64,000 nt of DNA from Actinomycetes bacterium (GTDB lineage: Bacteria; Actinomycetota; Coriobacteriia; Coriobacteriales; Atopobiaceae), in the NCBI GenBank assembly GCA_029546925.1, contig JAKPQM010000014.1:1-64000 (forward strand), written 5' to 3'. Of this stretch, positions 9,002 to 18,506 are shown piece after piece (within the stretch, counting starts at the first letter, position 1; the number at the start of each line of letters is the position of its first letter). The notes beneath the pieces are model-generated. The model ran no database searches and was not told the DNA's origin. It saw nothing but the letters and a program-made list of their open reading frames with translations. Made by a program: the position numbers and the translations under genes.

Positions 9002-9976
9002 TCATGCATGCTGTGCGTGGTATTTATCGAGCTGGGCATTGAACAGGGCCCTGCTCTTCACGCCGGTTGTCGCTCCAATGCTCGTGATGGCAAGCGATGC
9101 GGCAACGTTGCCGTACTCTCCACACTCCTTGAGGGACTTGCCTTCAAGGAGACCCACGATAAACCCTGAGGCGAAGTTGTCTCCTGCCCCTATGGTGTCG
9201 ATTGCAGTGATGCCCTTCATCGCAGGCACCGTCAGCTCGGCCCCGTCGTGCCCCTTGATATAGGCGCCCTGCTTGCCGATCTTGACGATCACGTGTTTGA
9301 CGCCGTAAGCCAAGATCTTGTCGGCGACACGGGGGATATCCTGCTCTCCGGTCATCATACGAGCCTCGTCGTTATTGGGAAAGAAGTAGTCGACATATGA
9401 GAGCGCCTCGGCAATGTCATCAAATGTCTCCCCCAGCCTGGGTTTGATCATGTCGGCGGTGATAATCATCTGAGCGGCCTTGGCCGCCTTGCAGATCTTG
9501 ACCATTGCGTCGTTATCGAGTCGCGGATTGTTGAAGAAGCTTGCAAGAGACAACAGGCGTCCGCGGCCAATCAACGAAATGTCAACGTCGTCGATGGTCA
9601 TCTTCCAGAGGCTGCCGTTGCGATTCGTGACGAACGTGCGCTCGCCGTCGGCTGTCACCAAAGCAACATTGATAGAAGTGTCCACACCGTCTTTTTGCCT
9701 CACGCCTGCATGGTCGATACCCTCTCTTTCGCAATGCTCTACGATGTAGTTACCCACAGCATCGTTGCCGACCATGCTTATCAGGCCGACCTTGTACCCG
9801 AGTCTCGAAATGATGGTGGACTCGTTGATGGCATCACCGCCGATGGTCATGGAAATCTGGTCAAGCGGGTAGGACTCGCTGTCGAAGATGTTCTTGCTAA
9901 CCGGCTGCAAAGGCACATCGACAATGGCTGCACCAACGCAGATGACATCCAAAGGTACGTTCACTGTATCTCCCAT
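9002..9976 (-). CDS. PfkB/ribokinase-family sugar kinase
   Basis: This ATP-dependent kinase of 324 residues has both PfkB signatures: the N-terminal Gly-rich segment MTIGGDAINES (substrate site) and the C-terminal DTIGAGDNFASGF at about 262-274, whose GAGD Asp is the catalytic base. Of the pathway members it is the enzyme expected to phosphorylate the ketose made by the dehydrogenases. Whether it acts at C1 or C6 cannot be told from sequence. The gene starts 6 bp after the aldolase stop, so the two are tightly coupled. Confidence 0.93.
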   Translation of the reverse strand: MGDTVNVPLDVICVGAAIVDVPLQPVSKNIFDSESYPLDQISMTIGGDAINESTIISRLGYKVGLISMVGNDAVGNYIVEHCEREGIDHAGVRQKDGVDTSINVALVTADGERTFVTNRNGSLWKMTIDDVDISLIGRGRLLSLASFFNNPRLDNDAMVKICKAAKAAQMIITADMIKPRLGETFDDIAEALSYVDYFFPNNDEARMMTGEQDIPRVADKILAYGVKHVIVKIGKQGAYIKGHDGAELTVPAMKGITAIDTIGAGDNFASGFIVGLLEGKSLKECGEYGNVAASLAITSIGATTGVKSRALFNAQLDKYHAQHA

Positions 9977-9982
9977 GATCGG

Positions 9983-10825
9983 CTACCTGAGATCGGCCTT
10001 ATCGGCATCGCCGAAGAGCTCGATCTTGTACTTTGCACGATCCTTGATCGCTTGGCGAACGGCGCGCTCGAGCTCAAGGAAAGAGGCGTCGGTGTTCTTC
10101 TTGATGGCACCCATAGCGGCATCGCAGAGCTCGGTATGAATATTGATCTTCGCAATACCGAGCGAGATGGCGCGCTTGATATCCTCGTCACCGATACCGG
10201 AAGCTCCGTGCAGGACAAGCGGGACGTTCACGGCATCGCGGCACTTCTCGATAACGTTAAAATCGAGCTTGGGCTCGGCAGAGTAGTAGCCGTGCACGTT
10301 TCCGATGGCAACGGCGAGCGAGTCACAACCGGTGCGCTCGACGAACTCTGCAGCCATCGAGGGGTCGGTGTAGATGTACGATGCGAGAGCCTCCTCGTAG
10401 ACGGTCTCGTTGCCCACGTGTCCAAGCTCCGCCTCAACGGGAACTCCCAGCGGATGGAAATAGTCGACGGCAGCCTTGATCTCGGCAATGTTCTCTTCAA
10501 ACGGTAGGGCCGAGGCATCACGCATGACGGAGTTCATGCCATGCGTATAGGCATTCTTGATAATGTCCATGCTGCGACCGTGATCCCAGTGCGTGACGAC
10601 AGGGACCTTTGCCTCCTTGGCCATGGAAACCATCATCCAGCAGAAATCCTCGAAGGAGGTGTTGCCTACAAAACCCGTGCCAAAGGAGATTATGACAGGG
10701 GCATTTTCCTCCTCAGCAGCGTCGATAACACCCATGAGCATCTCAGCGTTCCAGACGTTGAAGTGAGGAATGGCGAAACCGCCCTCTTTAGCCTTGTTCT
10801 CCCAGTAAGCGATATTTGCAAGCAT
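9983..10825 (-). CDS. Class II ketose-bisphosphate aldolase (GatY/KbaY/FbaA family)
   Basis: This zinc-dependent aldolase of 280 residues cleaves a ketose phosphate or bisphosphate into two trioses. Residues D81 and H82 in THWDHG, the EAELGHVG segment, the zinc His in GNVHGYY and the LHGASGI and KINIHTEL motifs match the tagatose- and fructose-bisphosphate aldolase branch. The LHGASGI form is the one seen in GatY/KbaY. The start MLANIAYW has AAAGGAG upstream; the longer frame to 10891 lacks one. Position between PfkB and a polyol-type dehydrogenase fits the lower half of a hexitol or ketohexose pathway. Confidence 0.92.
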   Translation of the reverse strand: MLANIAYWENKAKEGGFAIPHFNVWNAEMLMGVIDAAEEENAPVIISFGTGFVGNTSFEDFCWMMVSMAKEAKVPVVTHWDHGRSMDIIKNAYTHGMNSVMRDASALPFEENIAEIKAAVDYFHPLGVPVEAELGHVGNETVYEEALASYIYTDPSMAAEFVERTGCDSLAVAIGNVHGYYSAEPKLDFNVIEKCRDAVNVPLVLHGASGIGDEDIKRAISLGIAKINIHTELCDAAMGAIKKNTDASFLELERAVRQAIKDRAKYKIELFGDADKADLR

Positions 10826-10850
10826 GTTTTTTCTCCTTTGCGTTCCCACG

Positions 10851-10868
10851 ATCGCCCGATGGGGCGAT
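10851..10868. other. Intercistronic hairpin upstream of the aldolase
   Basis: ATCGCCC and GGGCGAT form a perfect 7-bp stem with a 4-nt loop, 26 bp upstream of the aldolase start in the 123-bp gap after the dehydrogenase. There is no T-run. A processing or stability element is possible. Confidence 0.35.
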
Positions 10869-10948
10869 GCGCGCCAGTAGATGAGCCGCACGCTTGGATG
10901 ACAGCATTCGGAAAAGGTGCCGTCCGAGCGTAGGCGATGCGCAGTGTC

Positions 10949-12022
10949 CTACTCCTCGTACCCAGGGGTTCCTGCAACCTTGATGACACCCTTGACCATG
11001 TCGGTCTTCTTCTCGGGATCGATGGCGTCGGTGAACGCCTGCTGGACATCCTTGTAGTTGTACACGTTCGTAACCATGTCCTTAACGTTGAACTTACCAG
11101 TAGCAATAGCCTCGATAGTCTGTGGGAAGTTGTTGCAGTACCTGAATGAGGTTTGAATAGTGACTTCGCGGTTGATCTTGAGAAAGTCGATTGGAACAGG
11201 TTTGCTCTGCGTACCGACCATCATGATCTTGCCACCACGCGCCACGAGCTGGACAGCCTGCTGGGCAAGAAATGCCGAACCACCGCACTCAAACACGAGG
11301 TCTACGCCATGGTCTCCGAACTTGTCCTCAGAGCGGAAGTATTCGACTGCATCGACATCTTTGCCATTGACGGCCTCTTTAGCGCCAAGCTTGAGAGCAA
11401 GTTCAAGTTTGGAGGGGATAACGTCAACGACGGAGATGTCGGTGACGCCTAGAGAGAGGCATGCTTGGAGAACCATCAGCCCGATGGTGCCACAACCGAG
11501 GATCACGATATGGCTGCCCAGTTGGGCACCGCCAAGTAGCGCCGCGTGCATGCCGACTGCAGCGGGCTCGACGAGGGCCGCTTCCATGGTACTCATGCCT
11601 TCAGGAACATGGTAGGTCCAGTCCTCGGGATGTGTCATGTACTGGCAGAGCGCGCCGCGATAATTGGGCTGGGTTGCCATGAAATCGACACCCGGACAGA
11701 TATTGTAGCGACCGGTGCGGCAATAACCGCAGATATCGTCGGGAACGCCTGGTTCTATCAGGACCTTGTCGCCGACCTTGAACTTAGTGACCTCGGAGCC
11801 GATCTTAGCGACTTCGCCGGCAACCTCGTGGCCAAGGCCGATCTCCTGGTTGGGATCTTTGGGCGGAATAAAGGGGCCGAACTCGAAGCCGTGGATATCG
11901 GATCCGCACATCCCCACGTACTCGACTTTGAGCAGAATCTCCTTCGGCTTGGGTTCAGGAACGGACGCCTCTTGAATTTCGAAGTGTTTCGGGGTAACGA
12001 GAATTGCTTTTGAGTTCTTCAT
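10949..12022 (-). CDS. Zinc-dependent medium-chain polyol dehydrogenase
   Basis: This 357-residue medium-chain dehydrogenase probably oxidises a polyol to a ketose. Catalytic zinc ligands are C39, H65 and E66, with EPAA later. The Rossmann motif is GCGTIG, and an acidic residue after the second strand (VVDVIPSK) favours NAD over NADP. In the structural zinc loop three Cys are kept (C98, C101, C109), but the first position is Asp95. Loss of structural zinc ligands is common in the sorbitol dehydrogenase branch, which supports a polyol substrate. The start at 12022 follows AAGGAG. Confidence 0.92.
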   Translation of the reverse strand: MKNSKAILVTPKHFEIQEASVPEPKPKEILLKVEYVGMCGSDIHGFEFGPFIPPKDPNQEIGLGHEVAGEVAKIGSEVTKFKVGDKVLIEPGVPDDICGYCRTGRYNICPGVDFMATQPNYRGALCQYMTHPEDWTYHVPEGMSTMEAALVEPAAVGMHAALLGGAQLGSHIVILGCGTIGLMVLQACLSLGVTDISVVDVIPSKLELALKLGAKEAVNGKDVDAVEYFRSEDKFGDHGVDLVFECGGSAFLAQQAVQLVARGGKIMMVGTQSKPVPIDFLKINREVTIQTSFRYCNNFPQTIEAIATGKFNVKDMVTNVYNYKDVQQAFTDAIDPEKKTDMVKGVIKVAGTPGYEE

Positions 12023-12100
12023 TACTGCTCCTTAGATGCCCGCCCCATGCAGCTCGCAGGGCATTTTCTGCATGAGCCGCATGAGACGAAGCGATGTAGG

Positions 12101-13486
12101 CTAATCGATACTGCCGATGGACTCAACCGACTCGCCACGAGTCTCTATGCCGAGGAAGAAGACGCCGGCAGCAATGATCGCGGCGACGACAGCCAGCAGG
12201 ATGAACACGTAGCTTGAACTCTGAGCTGCAAGGGCGGTGACCAAGAAGGGGAAGAAGACGTTGCTCACACGACCCATTGCGTTGGAGAAGCCAGAGCCAG
12301 AGAGTTTGGCTGAAGTGGGCCACATCTCGGGGACGTAGACGGCAGACGCGTAGCACACGTACATGTAGATGATAGTGTTCATAAGGAAGGTCAAGGCGAT
12401 GAGGCCACCCATACCAACCAAGCCGCTCGAGGTGACCGTGCCGATCACGATACCGAAGACAGACATGCCGCCGAGAAGCAAAACTCCCATGAGCTTGCGG
12501 GGAATCTTATCCATGATGAGCGAGGCGATGAAGATGCCGAAGGGAGCACCGAACAGGCCGAACACGGTCATGAACTGAGACTGAGACGTATCATAGCCAA
12601 GGCCGTTGAGCAGGGAGGGCATCCAAGTCATCAGCGTGTACTGGATGGTATTCATGCCTATGAGAACCAGTGAGCCGACGATGGTCCTGCGCAGGAGCTG
12701 ACCATGGAATAGGGCGGAGTACGGAAGGTTCTTGACCTCAGCGGGAGCCTCGGTGACGGGAGGAAGGGGCCTGCCTGTGGAGGCCTCGATCTCTTTCTCG
12801 ATCTGAGTCATGATCTTATCAGCCTCGTCGACACGACCCTGTGCCTCGAGCCAGCGCGGAGACTCAGGAAACTTTCTCCACACCATAATCGTCGCGATAA
12901 TGGACAGGACGGATGGAATCATAAACTCGACGCGCCAGTTCAGGCTCATGCTCATGCCCGAACCGATAAGAATGAGGGCAATGAGATTGCAGATGGGGTG
13001 AGCCCAATTGCCGATAAAAGAGGTACGGCTGGACCAAGTGCCACGATTGCGACCGGGAACATACTCGGTGAAGCCGGCAAACAGGACGACCAACAGGGCC
13101 CCGAGACCGAAGCCTTGGGCGAACCTGAAGAAGTACAGAACGTACACGTTTGGCGAGAACGCAGCACCGAGCATCACGGCGATGTGGATGCATTCGTACA
13201 GAATGATGGATTTCTTACGACCAATCCTATCGCCGATCGGACCGCCGACAAGCGCGCCGAGGAGCTGGCCGATCGTGTAGGTGGTACCCCACATGGCGAG
13301 CAGGGTCGTCCCTGGCTCAAGCCAATGAATCTCGTTTAGAAGGATGTTCTGGACGGCACCGCTGATGCCATTGGACCAGCAGACCAGAAGGGCGAATGCG
13401 GTGACGAGCCACATCTTGATGTGCCATCCAGAATCAGGAAGGCGATCGAGTCGCGCTCCGATGTTTGCTCCCTTAACGTTGTCCAT
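12101..13486 (-). CDS. MFS sugar porter
   Basis: This twelve-helix carrier of 461 residues has the sugar-porter marks: DRIGRKK after helix 2, the PESPRWL motif before the central cytoplasmic loop, and PEMWPTSAKLSGSG after helix 10. The central loop (about 215-265) is charged. It probably imports the unphosphorylated sugar or polyol used by the neighbouring enzymes. No PTS genes are present, which fits a pathway where a PfkB kinase does the phosphorylation. GGAGAGGGG precedes the start. Confidence 0.92.
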   Translation of the reverse strand: MDNVKGANIGARLDRLPDSGWHIKMWLVTAFALLVCWSNGISGAVQNILLNEIHWLEPGTTLLAMWGTTYTIGQLLGALVGGPIGDRIGRKKSIILYECIHIAVMLGAAFSPNVYVLYFFRFAQGFGLGALLVVLFAGFTEYVPGRNRGTWSSRTSFIGNWAHPICNLIALILIGSGMSMSLNWRVEFMIPSVLSIIATIMVWRKFPESPRWLEAQGRVDEADKIMTQIEKEIEASTGRPLPPVTEAPAEVKNLPYSALFHGQLLRRTIVGSLVLIGMNTIQYTLMTWMPSLLNGLGYDTSQSQFMTVFGLFGAPFGIFIASLIMDKIPRKLMGVLLLGGMSVFGIVIGTVTSSGLVGMGGLIALTFLMNTIIYMYVCYASAVYVPEMWPTSAKLSGSGFSNAMGRVSNVFFPFLVTALAAQSSSYVFILLAVVAAIIAAGVFFLGIETRGESVESIGSID

Positions 13487-13520
13487 GTGTTTCCCCTCTC
13501 CTTATTGTCTTCTTGCCTTG

Positions 13521-14216
13521 CTATGGCCTGACAGCATCTTCAAGTGCTGAGTCGATCTCGGATTGCATGATGCCCCACGCCTTCTCTATATCGGGATCCT
13601 TACTCCAAAGGGCCGGGGATCCGAGGACGACGATATCTGCACCCGCCTCGTAGAGCGGGCGGTAAACATCTGCGTTCATGGAGCCGTCTGCCTCGATGAG
13701 GAAGTCAAGACCCTGATCTTGCCTCATGCTTGCCAAGGTGCGGATCTTGCTGTACATCTGCTCGATAACCCTTTGGCCCGCATAGCCTGCGTCGACGATC
13801 ATGATCGTGACCTTGGAGAGCAGGTGCAGATAGGGACGGATGGCCTCGAGCGAGGCCGCAGGATTGAGAGCTACGCCCGCCTTGCACCCAAGCGAGATGA
13901 TTTTGTTGAAGGTGATGAAAGCGTCACTCTCGATGCAATCGGTATGCGGCGTGATATAGGCTGCGCCTGCTTTAGCGCACTCCTCGACGATCCACTGAGG
14001 ATGCCTCACCATGAGATGGGCATCCATCGGCGCCGATACGTGAGGGGCAAGGCTCGCCATGAAGTCCGGGCCGATACTGTAGGTTTTGACGTAATTACCG
14101 TCCTTGATGTCTATGTGCAGAAAGTCAGCCCGCGCATCGATGACCTCGACTTGATGGGCGAAGTCGAACAGATCGCAACAGCCCATCGAAGGCGCAAGAA
14201 AAAGCTTCTTGTCCAT
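13521..14216 (-). CDS. Ketose-phosphate 3-epimerase, AlsE-like (D-allulose-6-phosphate type)
   Basis: This (beta/alpha)8 metal-dependent epimerase of 231 residues belongs to the ribulose-phosphate 3-epimerase superfamily. S10, H34, D36, H67 and D178 (in IEADGS) correspond to the active-site and metal residues. The HADYFHID-like start, the LNPAASLEAIRPY segment and the C-terminal AWGIMQSEI resemble E. coli AlsE more than housekeeping Rpe. Ala144 replaces the usual Pro in the VDPGFxGQ loop. If AlsE-like, it converts allulose-6-phosphate to fructose-6-phosphate. Its ribosome site lies in a run of eight G, unusual for this window. Confidence 0.85.
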   Translation of the reverse strand: MDKKLFLAPSMGCCDLFDFAHQVEVIDARADFLHIDIKDGNYVKTYSIGPDFMASLAPHVSAPMDAHLMVRHPQWIVEECAKAGAAYITPHTDCIESDAFITFNKIISLGCKAGVALNPAASLEAIRPYLHLLSKVTIMIVDAGYAGQRVIEQMYSKIRTLASMRQDQGLDFLIEADGSMNADVYRPLYEAGADIVVLGSPALWSKDPDIEKAWGIMQSEIDSALEDAVRP

Positions 14217-14258
14217 AAATCCCCCCCCTCTCCCAGCAAAGACTCGCTGCGACAGCTC

Positions 14259-15419
14259 CTACGAGAAGTCGTAGTCATCGTCGTAGAGCTCTTCACCGTA
14301 CTCGCATACGTCCTTGTCATCCTCGTCGTAATGGAATACGCATTTGACGGCGGACTTATCTGCCATGGCGGCAAAGCCCTTCTTCCACTCGGACAGGCCG
14401 AGGCGATGGGTGATCATCGGCTGCACCTTGATTGCACCGAACTGCAGGAGCCGGATGCATTCGCGCCAAGACGTGGAGTCATAGGCTTGGTGGCCGATGA
14501 TGCTCTTGTTCCACTCGGTGATGTTGTTGATGGAGAATTCGAGCGGCTTGAAGCCCATGCCCACACGCACGACCTCGCCGTTGGGACGCAGCATTTCAAG
14601 AGACTGCTTGAGGGCGATGTTGGCGCCGGAGCACTCGATAACGAGTCCGAGATTGTCACGGCCGCAGATCTCGAGGCAGCGCTTGACGACGTCCTCGGTG
14701 GAGGCGTTCACGCAGTGCGTGGCACCGACCTCGCGGGCAATGGGGAAGCGAGCTTCGACATCCTCTTGCAGGCCGACCATGACAATGTTGACGGCGCCCA
14801 TGATACGAGCAATCTGCACGGAGAAGAGGCCGAGGGGACCGGTGCCGAACACAACGACATCCTGACCGGGGATGAGGCTCGACTGCTGGGCAACGGCCTT
14901 ATAGGCATTGGCGATGGGATCGAGGACAGAGGCTTCTTCGTATTTGACACCTTCGGGTATCTCCCAGATAGCATGCGGATGGAGCCTGAGGATGCCGCCA
15001 GGGATCTTTGCGTACTTCGTGAACCCACCGGAACCGCCGAACACCTTGTAGTTGTTATCGAGTCCCAGACCTGTTTTGTGCTCGCAGAGCATGAAATCGC
15101 CACACTCGCAAGCGGGACATGTGCCACAGGCTTTACCGGAGTTATCGGAAACGACCCTCTGTCCGACCTTCCATTCCGTCACATTCTCGCCAACCTTGAC
15201 GATGATGCCGGCAAACTCGTGGCCGCGGATTGAGTTGAGTTGATCTGAGGTGTTGCTTCCATCGAGGTCGGCATACCAGTGCTTCATATCAGCACCGCAG
15301 ATGGCTGCCGCCTTCAGACGAATGATGACATCATCGGGTCCGCACTCGGGGGCGGGCAGGTCAATGTAGTGATAGCCGCCGAATTCACCGCTATCACAGT
15401 ACCTAGTAAGTGCCTTCAT
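14259..15419 (-). CDS. Zinc-dependent alcohol/polyol dehydrogenase with acidic tail
   Basis: This second medium-chain zinc dehydrogenase of 386 residues opens the catabolic block. Catalytic ligands are C41, H67 and E68. All four structural zinc Cys are present (C98, C101, C104, C112), unlike in the downstream paralogue. The nucleotide motif is GTGPLG. The last 25 residues are strongly acidic (Asp/Glu with Tyr), beyond the usual fold. ATG 15419 has GGAGGAG just upstream; a TTG at 15449 would add ten residues but has no ribosome site. Two distinct dehydrogenases suggest two oxidation steps or two substrates feeding one pathway. Confidence 0.9.
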   Translation of the reverse strand: MKALTRYCDSGEFGGYHYIDLPAPECGPDDVIIRLKAAAICGADMKHWYADLDGSNTSDQLNSIRGHEFAGIIVKVGENVTEWKVGQRVVSDNSGKACGTCPACECGDFMLCEHKTGLGLDNNYKVFGGSGGFTKYAKIPGGILRLHPHAIWEIPEGVKYEEASVLDPIANAYKAVAQQSSLIPGQDVVVFGTGPLGLFSVQIARIMGAVNIVMVGLQEDVEARFPIAREVGATHCVNASTEDVVKRCLEICGRDNLGLVIECSGANIALKQSLEMLRPNGEVVRVGMGFKPLEFSINNITEWNKSIIGHQAYDSTSWRECIRLLQFGAIKVQPMITHRLGLSEWKKGFAAMADKSAVKCVFHYDEDDKDVCEYGEELYDDDYDFS

Positions 15420-15545
15420 TGCTCCTCCATTTGATTCGCTTTCAGACAATCAGATTGTTTTCAGGAGATTCCCGTCCCTCGCCTCCCCTCTCCATCGTGG
15501 GACTCCAGAAATTTATCTTTATACTATTAACTTAAATAACTGTTT

Positions 15546-15583
15546 CACAGTATATATCTTTGTTTTAAAGGATATTATCTGTG
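15546..15583 (-). promoter_or_regulatory. Candidate operator/promoter region of the catabolic operon
   Basis: In the AT-rich stretch upstream of the first dehydrogenase, CACAGTATATATC (15546-15558) and GATATTATCTGTG (15571-15583) form an inverted repeat with 10 of 13 positions matching and a 12-bp spacer. CTGT-GAA-ACAG on the minus strand adds a shorter symmetry. TATAAA (minus strand, just downstream) could be a -10 box, but no convincing -35 is seen. A DeoR-type site is plausible. The rest of 15420-15545 holds no gene. Confidence 0.45.
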
Positions 15584-15641
15584 AATGGGCACAATAAGAC
15601 AGTAGACGGTATGTGCAAGGGTAGACTAGATCCGTTAAACG

Positions 15642-15676
15642 AAGCGCCCCTCGTGCTACACGCATGAGGGGCGCTT
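15642..15676 (-). terminator. Terminator hairpin downstream of leuS
   Basis: AAGCGCCCCTC and GAGGGGCGCTT form a perfect 11-bp stem with a 13-nt loop, 46 bp beyond the leuS stop. The following T-tract is weak (CGTTTAAC), so termination may be incomplete. Confidence 0.65.
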
Positions 15677-15721
15677 GGAAACTTTTGTGTTGCTTGTCGA
15701 TGAGTTTAGGCTGTCCTTATC

Positions 15722-18274
15722 CTACACGGCGACGATGTTGACCAAACGTCCGGGAATGACGATGACCTTCTTGATGTCCTTACCGACAAGCTGATCGGCA
15801 ACGACGGCCTTGGCAGCATCCTCAAGCTCCTCATCGGTGGCATCTGAGGCGACCATGGTACGGCCACGTACCTTTCCCTTGATCTGGACGACGATCTCGA
15901 CCATGGAGCTCTTGGCAGCAACCTTGTCGAACACAGGCCAAGGCTCATCGTAGAGCGAGCCGTCCATACCCAGCGCTGCGTGGAAGAGCTCCTCGCCCCA
16001 GTGCGGGCAGATAGGCGCGAGCATAGCCACGATGTCATGGGCGACGCGCCCGCAAAGCGCTCCGTCGCGCTGGCTGGCAGAGACATCCTGCAGATACTTG
16101 CTCGCATCGTTCACGAGCTCCATAACAGCGGAGATGGCGGTGTTGAACTGACCGCGCTCGAAATCCGCCGTGCACTTGAGGCCCATCTCGTTGAGGCGGC
16201 GCCAGAGCTCGGCGGAAGCGCCGGAGAGGGCTGCGGGATCGAACTCCCCCGCGTCATCCGCGCTGTTGGCGAGACCCCACACGGTGCGCCATGCGCGCTT
16301 GATGAAGCGATTGGCGCCGGCCACAACCTCCTCGTCCCAGTTGAAGTCCTTCTCGGATGGGGCGATGAAGAGGATGGCGAGGCGCATGGTATCGGCACCG
16401 TACGGCTCGATGACGCTCGACGGCGGCACGACGTTGCCCTTGGACTTGGACATGGTATCGCCGTTGGCGTCCTTGACCATGCCCTGGCAGAGCAGGTTCT
16501 CGAACGGCTCGTCGCAATCGATCAGGCCCAGATCGCGCATGACCTTGGTCCAGAAGCGCGAATACAGCAGGTGGAGGATGGCATGCTCGATGCCGCCGAT
16601 ATAATTGTCCACCGGCATCCAGCGGTCGACGGCGCCCTTCGAGAAAGGCAGCTCGTCGTTGTGTGGATCGCAATAACGCAAGTAATACCAGCTTGAGCAC
16701 GTGAAGGTGTCCATGGTATCGGTGATGCGCTTGGCAGGCTTACCGCATGCGGGGCAGGTGGTCTCGAAGAACGGCGCGTACTCGGCCAGCGTCTCGCCAG
16801 CTCCGAGGTCGAGGTTCTCGGGCAGCATGACGGGCAGATCCTCGTAGGGCACGGGCACATCGCCGCAGCAGTCGCAATGGATCATGGGGATGGGGTTCCC
16901 CCAATAGCGCTGGCGCGAGATGAGCCAGTCTTTCAGGCGGAACTGAACGGTCTTGCGGCCGATACCGCGCTCGTCCAGATAGTCGATGATGGCGTCGACG
17001 GCGGGGCTGTGCTTGCCGCCGAGCAGGCCGGTGAAGGGACCGGACTGGATGAGATAGCCCTCGGCATCCATGGCATGGTCCCAGTCGACCTCCGTCACGG
17101 CCATGTCCTGCTCGCCTTTGAGCCGCTCGTAGAGCGGATCGTCCTTCTGCGCGATGATCGGCGGGATAGGCAGGCCGTACGTGCGGGCGAACTCGAAGTC
17201 GCGCTGATCGCCGCAGGGAACGCCCATGACGGCGCCGGTACCGTAATCGAGCAGGATGTAGTCGGCCACCCAGATGGGCAGCTGCTTGCCGGTAAGCGGA
17301 TTGATGACGTAGCGGCCGGTGAAGACACCGTGCTTCTCGCGCCCAGAACCCTGGCGATCGATCGAGGAGACCTGCTCCACGGACTTCTTGAGCTTAAGAT
17401 AGGCGTCCTCGGCGGGCGTGCCGGCAACGAGCTCCGCGGCGAGCGGGCTCTCGGGCGGCAGCAGGAAGAACGAGGTCCCATAGATGGTGTCGGGACGCGT
17501 GGTGAAGACCGTGATCAGGCGCTCGGTTGGCGTGACGCCATCCTCGGCAGCCAAGGCGAAGTCGATCTCGGCACCCTCGGAACGGCCGATCCAGTTGCGC
17601 TGCTGAGCCTTGACGTTCTCGGGCCACCCATCGAGCGTGTCGATGTCATCGAGCAGCTCCTGGGCATAATCGGTGATCTTGAGGTACCACTGCGAGAGCT
17701 CGCGTTTCTCGGGCACGGAACCGCAGCGCCAGCACCTGCCGTCGACGACCTGCTCGTTGGCGAGCACGGTGTTGCAGCTGGGGCACCAGTTCACAGGCGA
17801 GGTGGCGCGATACGCGAGGCCCTTCTCCCACATCTTGAGGAACGCCCACTGGCCCCAAGTGTAGTACTCGGGATCGCAGGTACGCACGAGGCGGTCGTAA
17901 TCGTAGGAGAAGCCCATGCGCTTCATGGTCTTGATGGCGATATCCATGTTGGCATAGGTCCACGCACCGGCGGGGACGCCATGCTTGATGGCGGCATTCT
18001 CGGCAGGCAGGCCGAAGGCATCGAAGCCCATGGGGTGCAGGACCTCGAAACCGCGCATGCGGGCCTGACGCGCCATGGCATCGCCGATGGTGTAGTTGCG
18101 CGCATGGCCTATGTGGAGGTCGCCCGAGGGATACGGGAACATCTCGAGGACATACTTCTTGGGACGCGCGGAATCATCGCGCGCTTTGAAAGTCTCCTCT
18201 TCTTCCCAAATCTTCTGCCATTTGGTCTCTATCGCCTCGGCATCATATGCCGGAATGATCTTCTCGTCAGCCAT
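15722..18274 (-). CDS. leuS: Leucine--tRNA ligase
   Basis: This is a class I aminoacyl-tRNA synthetase that charges tRNA-Leu, 850 residues, normal for bacterial LeuRS. The HIGH motif is at 54-57 within [15 protein letters not shown]. The CP1 editing domain follows (about 220-420, with TRPDTIYG and DQRDFEFA). The KMSKS loop appears as TMSKSKGN near 606-612. The C-terminal part ends in the tRNA-binding domain with QIKGKVRGR. The start MADEKIIP at 18274 follows GAAGGGAAG; the longer frame to 18304 has no site. It appears monocistronic. Confidence 0.97.
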   Translation of the reverse strand: MADEKIIPAYDAEAIETKWQKIWEEEETFKARDDSARPKKYVLEMFPYPSGDLHIGHARNYTIGDAMARQARMRGFEVLHPMGFDAFGLPAENAAIKHGVPAGAWTYANMDIAIKTMKRMGFSYDYDRLVRTCDPEYYTWGQWAFLKMWEKGLAYRATSPVNWCPSCNTVLANEQVVDGRCWRCGSVPEKRELSQWYLKITDYAQELLDDIDTLDGWPENVKAQQRNWIGRSEGAEIDFALAAEDGVTPTERLITVFTTRPDTIYGTSFFLLPPESPLAAELVAGTPAEDAYLKLKKSVEQVSSIDRQGSGREKHGVFTGRYVINPLTGKQLPIWVADYILLDYGTGAVMGVPCGDQRDFEFARTYGLPIPPIIAQKDDPLYERLKGEQDMAVTEVDWDHAMDAEGYLIQSGPFTGLLGGKHSPAVDAIIDYLDERGIGRKTVQFRLKDWLISRQRYWGNPIPMIHCDCCGDVPVPYEDLPVMLPENLDLGAGETLAEYAPFFETTCPACGKPAKRITDTMDTFTCSSWYYLRYCDPHNDELPFSKGAVDRWMPVDNYIGGIEHAILHLLYSRFWTKVMRDLGLIDCDEPFENLLCQGMVKDANGDTMSKSKGNVVPPSSVIEPYGADTMRLAILFIAPSEKDFNWDEEVVAGANRFIKRAWRTVWGLANSADDAGEFDPAALSGASAELWRRLNEMGLKCTADFERGQFNTAISAVMELVNDASKYLQDVSASQRDGALCGRVAHDIVAMLAPICPHWGEELFHAALGMDGSLYDEPWPVFDKVAAKSSMVEIVVQIKGKVRGRTMVASDATDEELEDAAKAVVADQLVGKDIKKVIVIPGRLVNIVAV

Positions 18275-18506
18275 GGGCTTCCCTTCGCGAACTCGCTTTT
18301 GCAATGCTCATATTGTAGTCAAAAGGAGACGCGCTGCCATTGAGAAGAGCACGGTGCGAAAGAGTCCGACCCATCTCGGCAATGGTGATGAACTGGGCTG
18401 CGTTCTTGGCGGCCTACCCCATCGATGCGGGAGCCGCGATGCCCGCAGGGTACCCGCGGGGATGCCCCACCTTGGAATAACGAGCTCCATCAACTAGCAC
18501 GAGAAG
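18275..18506. other. Intergenic region upstream of leuS
   Basis: A minus-strand TACAAT at 18317-18312 is a plausible leuS -10 box, giving a short leader of about 30 nt; no good -35 is seen. On the plus strand a 32-codon open frame (18382-18480, starting MVMNWAAFLAAYP and ending CPTLE) reads like protein, but it has no clear ribosome site and no recognised relative. Several GC-rich inverted repeats lie in 18420-18470. There is no convincing T-box. Confidence 0.35.

Noticed and set aside
18420-18480. T-box-like AAGGTGG...CCGCGGG sequence upstream of leuS
   Set aside because: The conserved bulge is interrupted, there is no specifier hairpin or terminator with a U-run, and the likely leuS -10 lies downstream of it.
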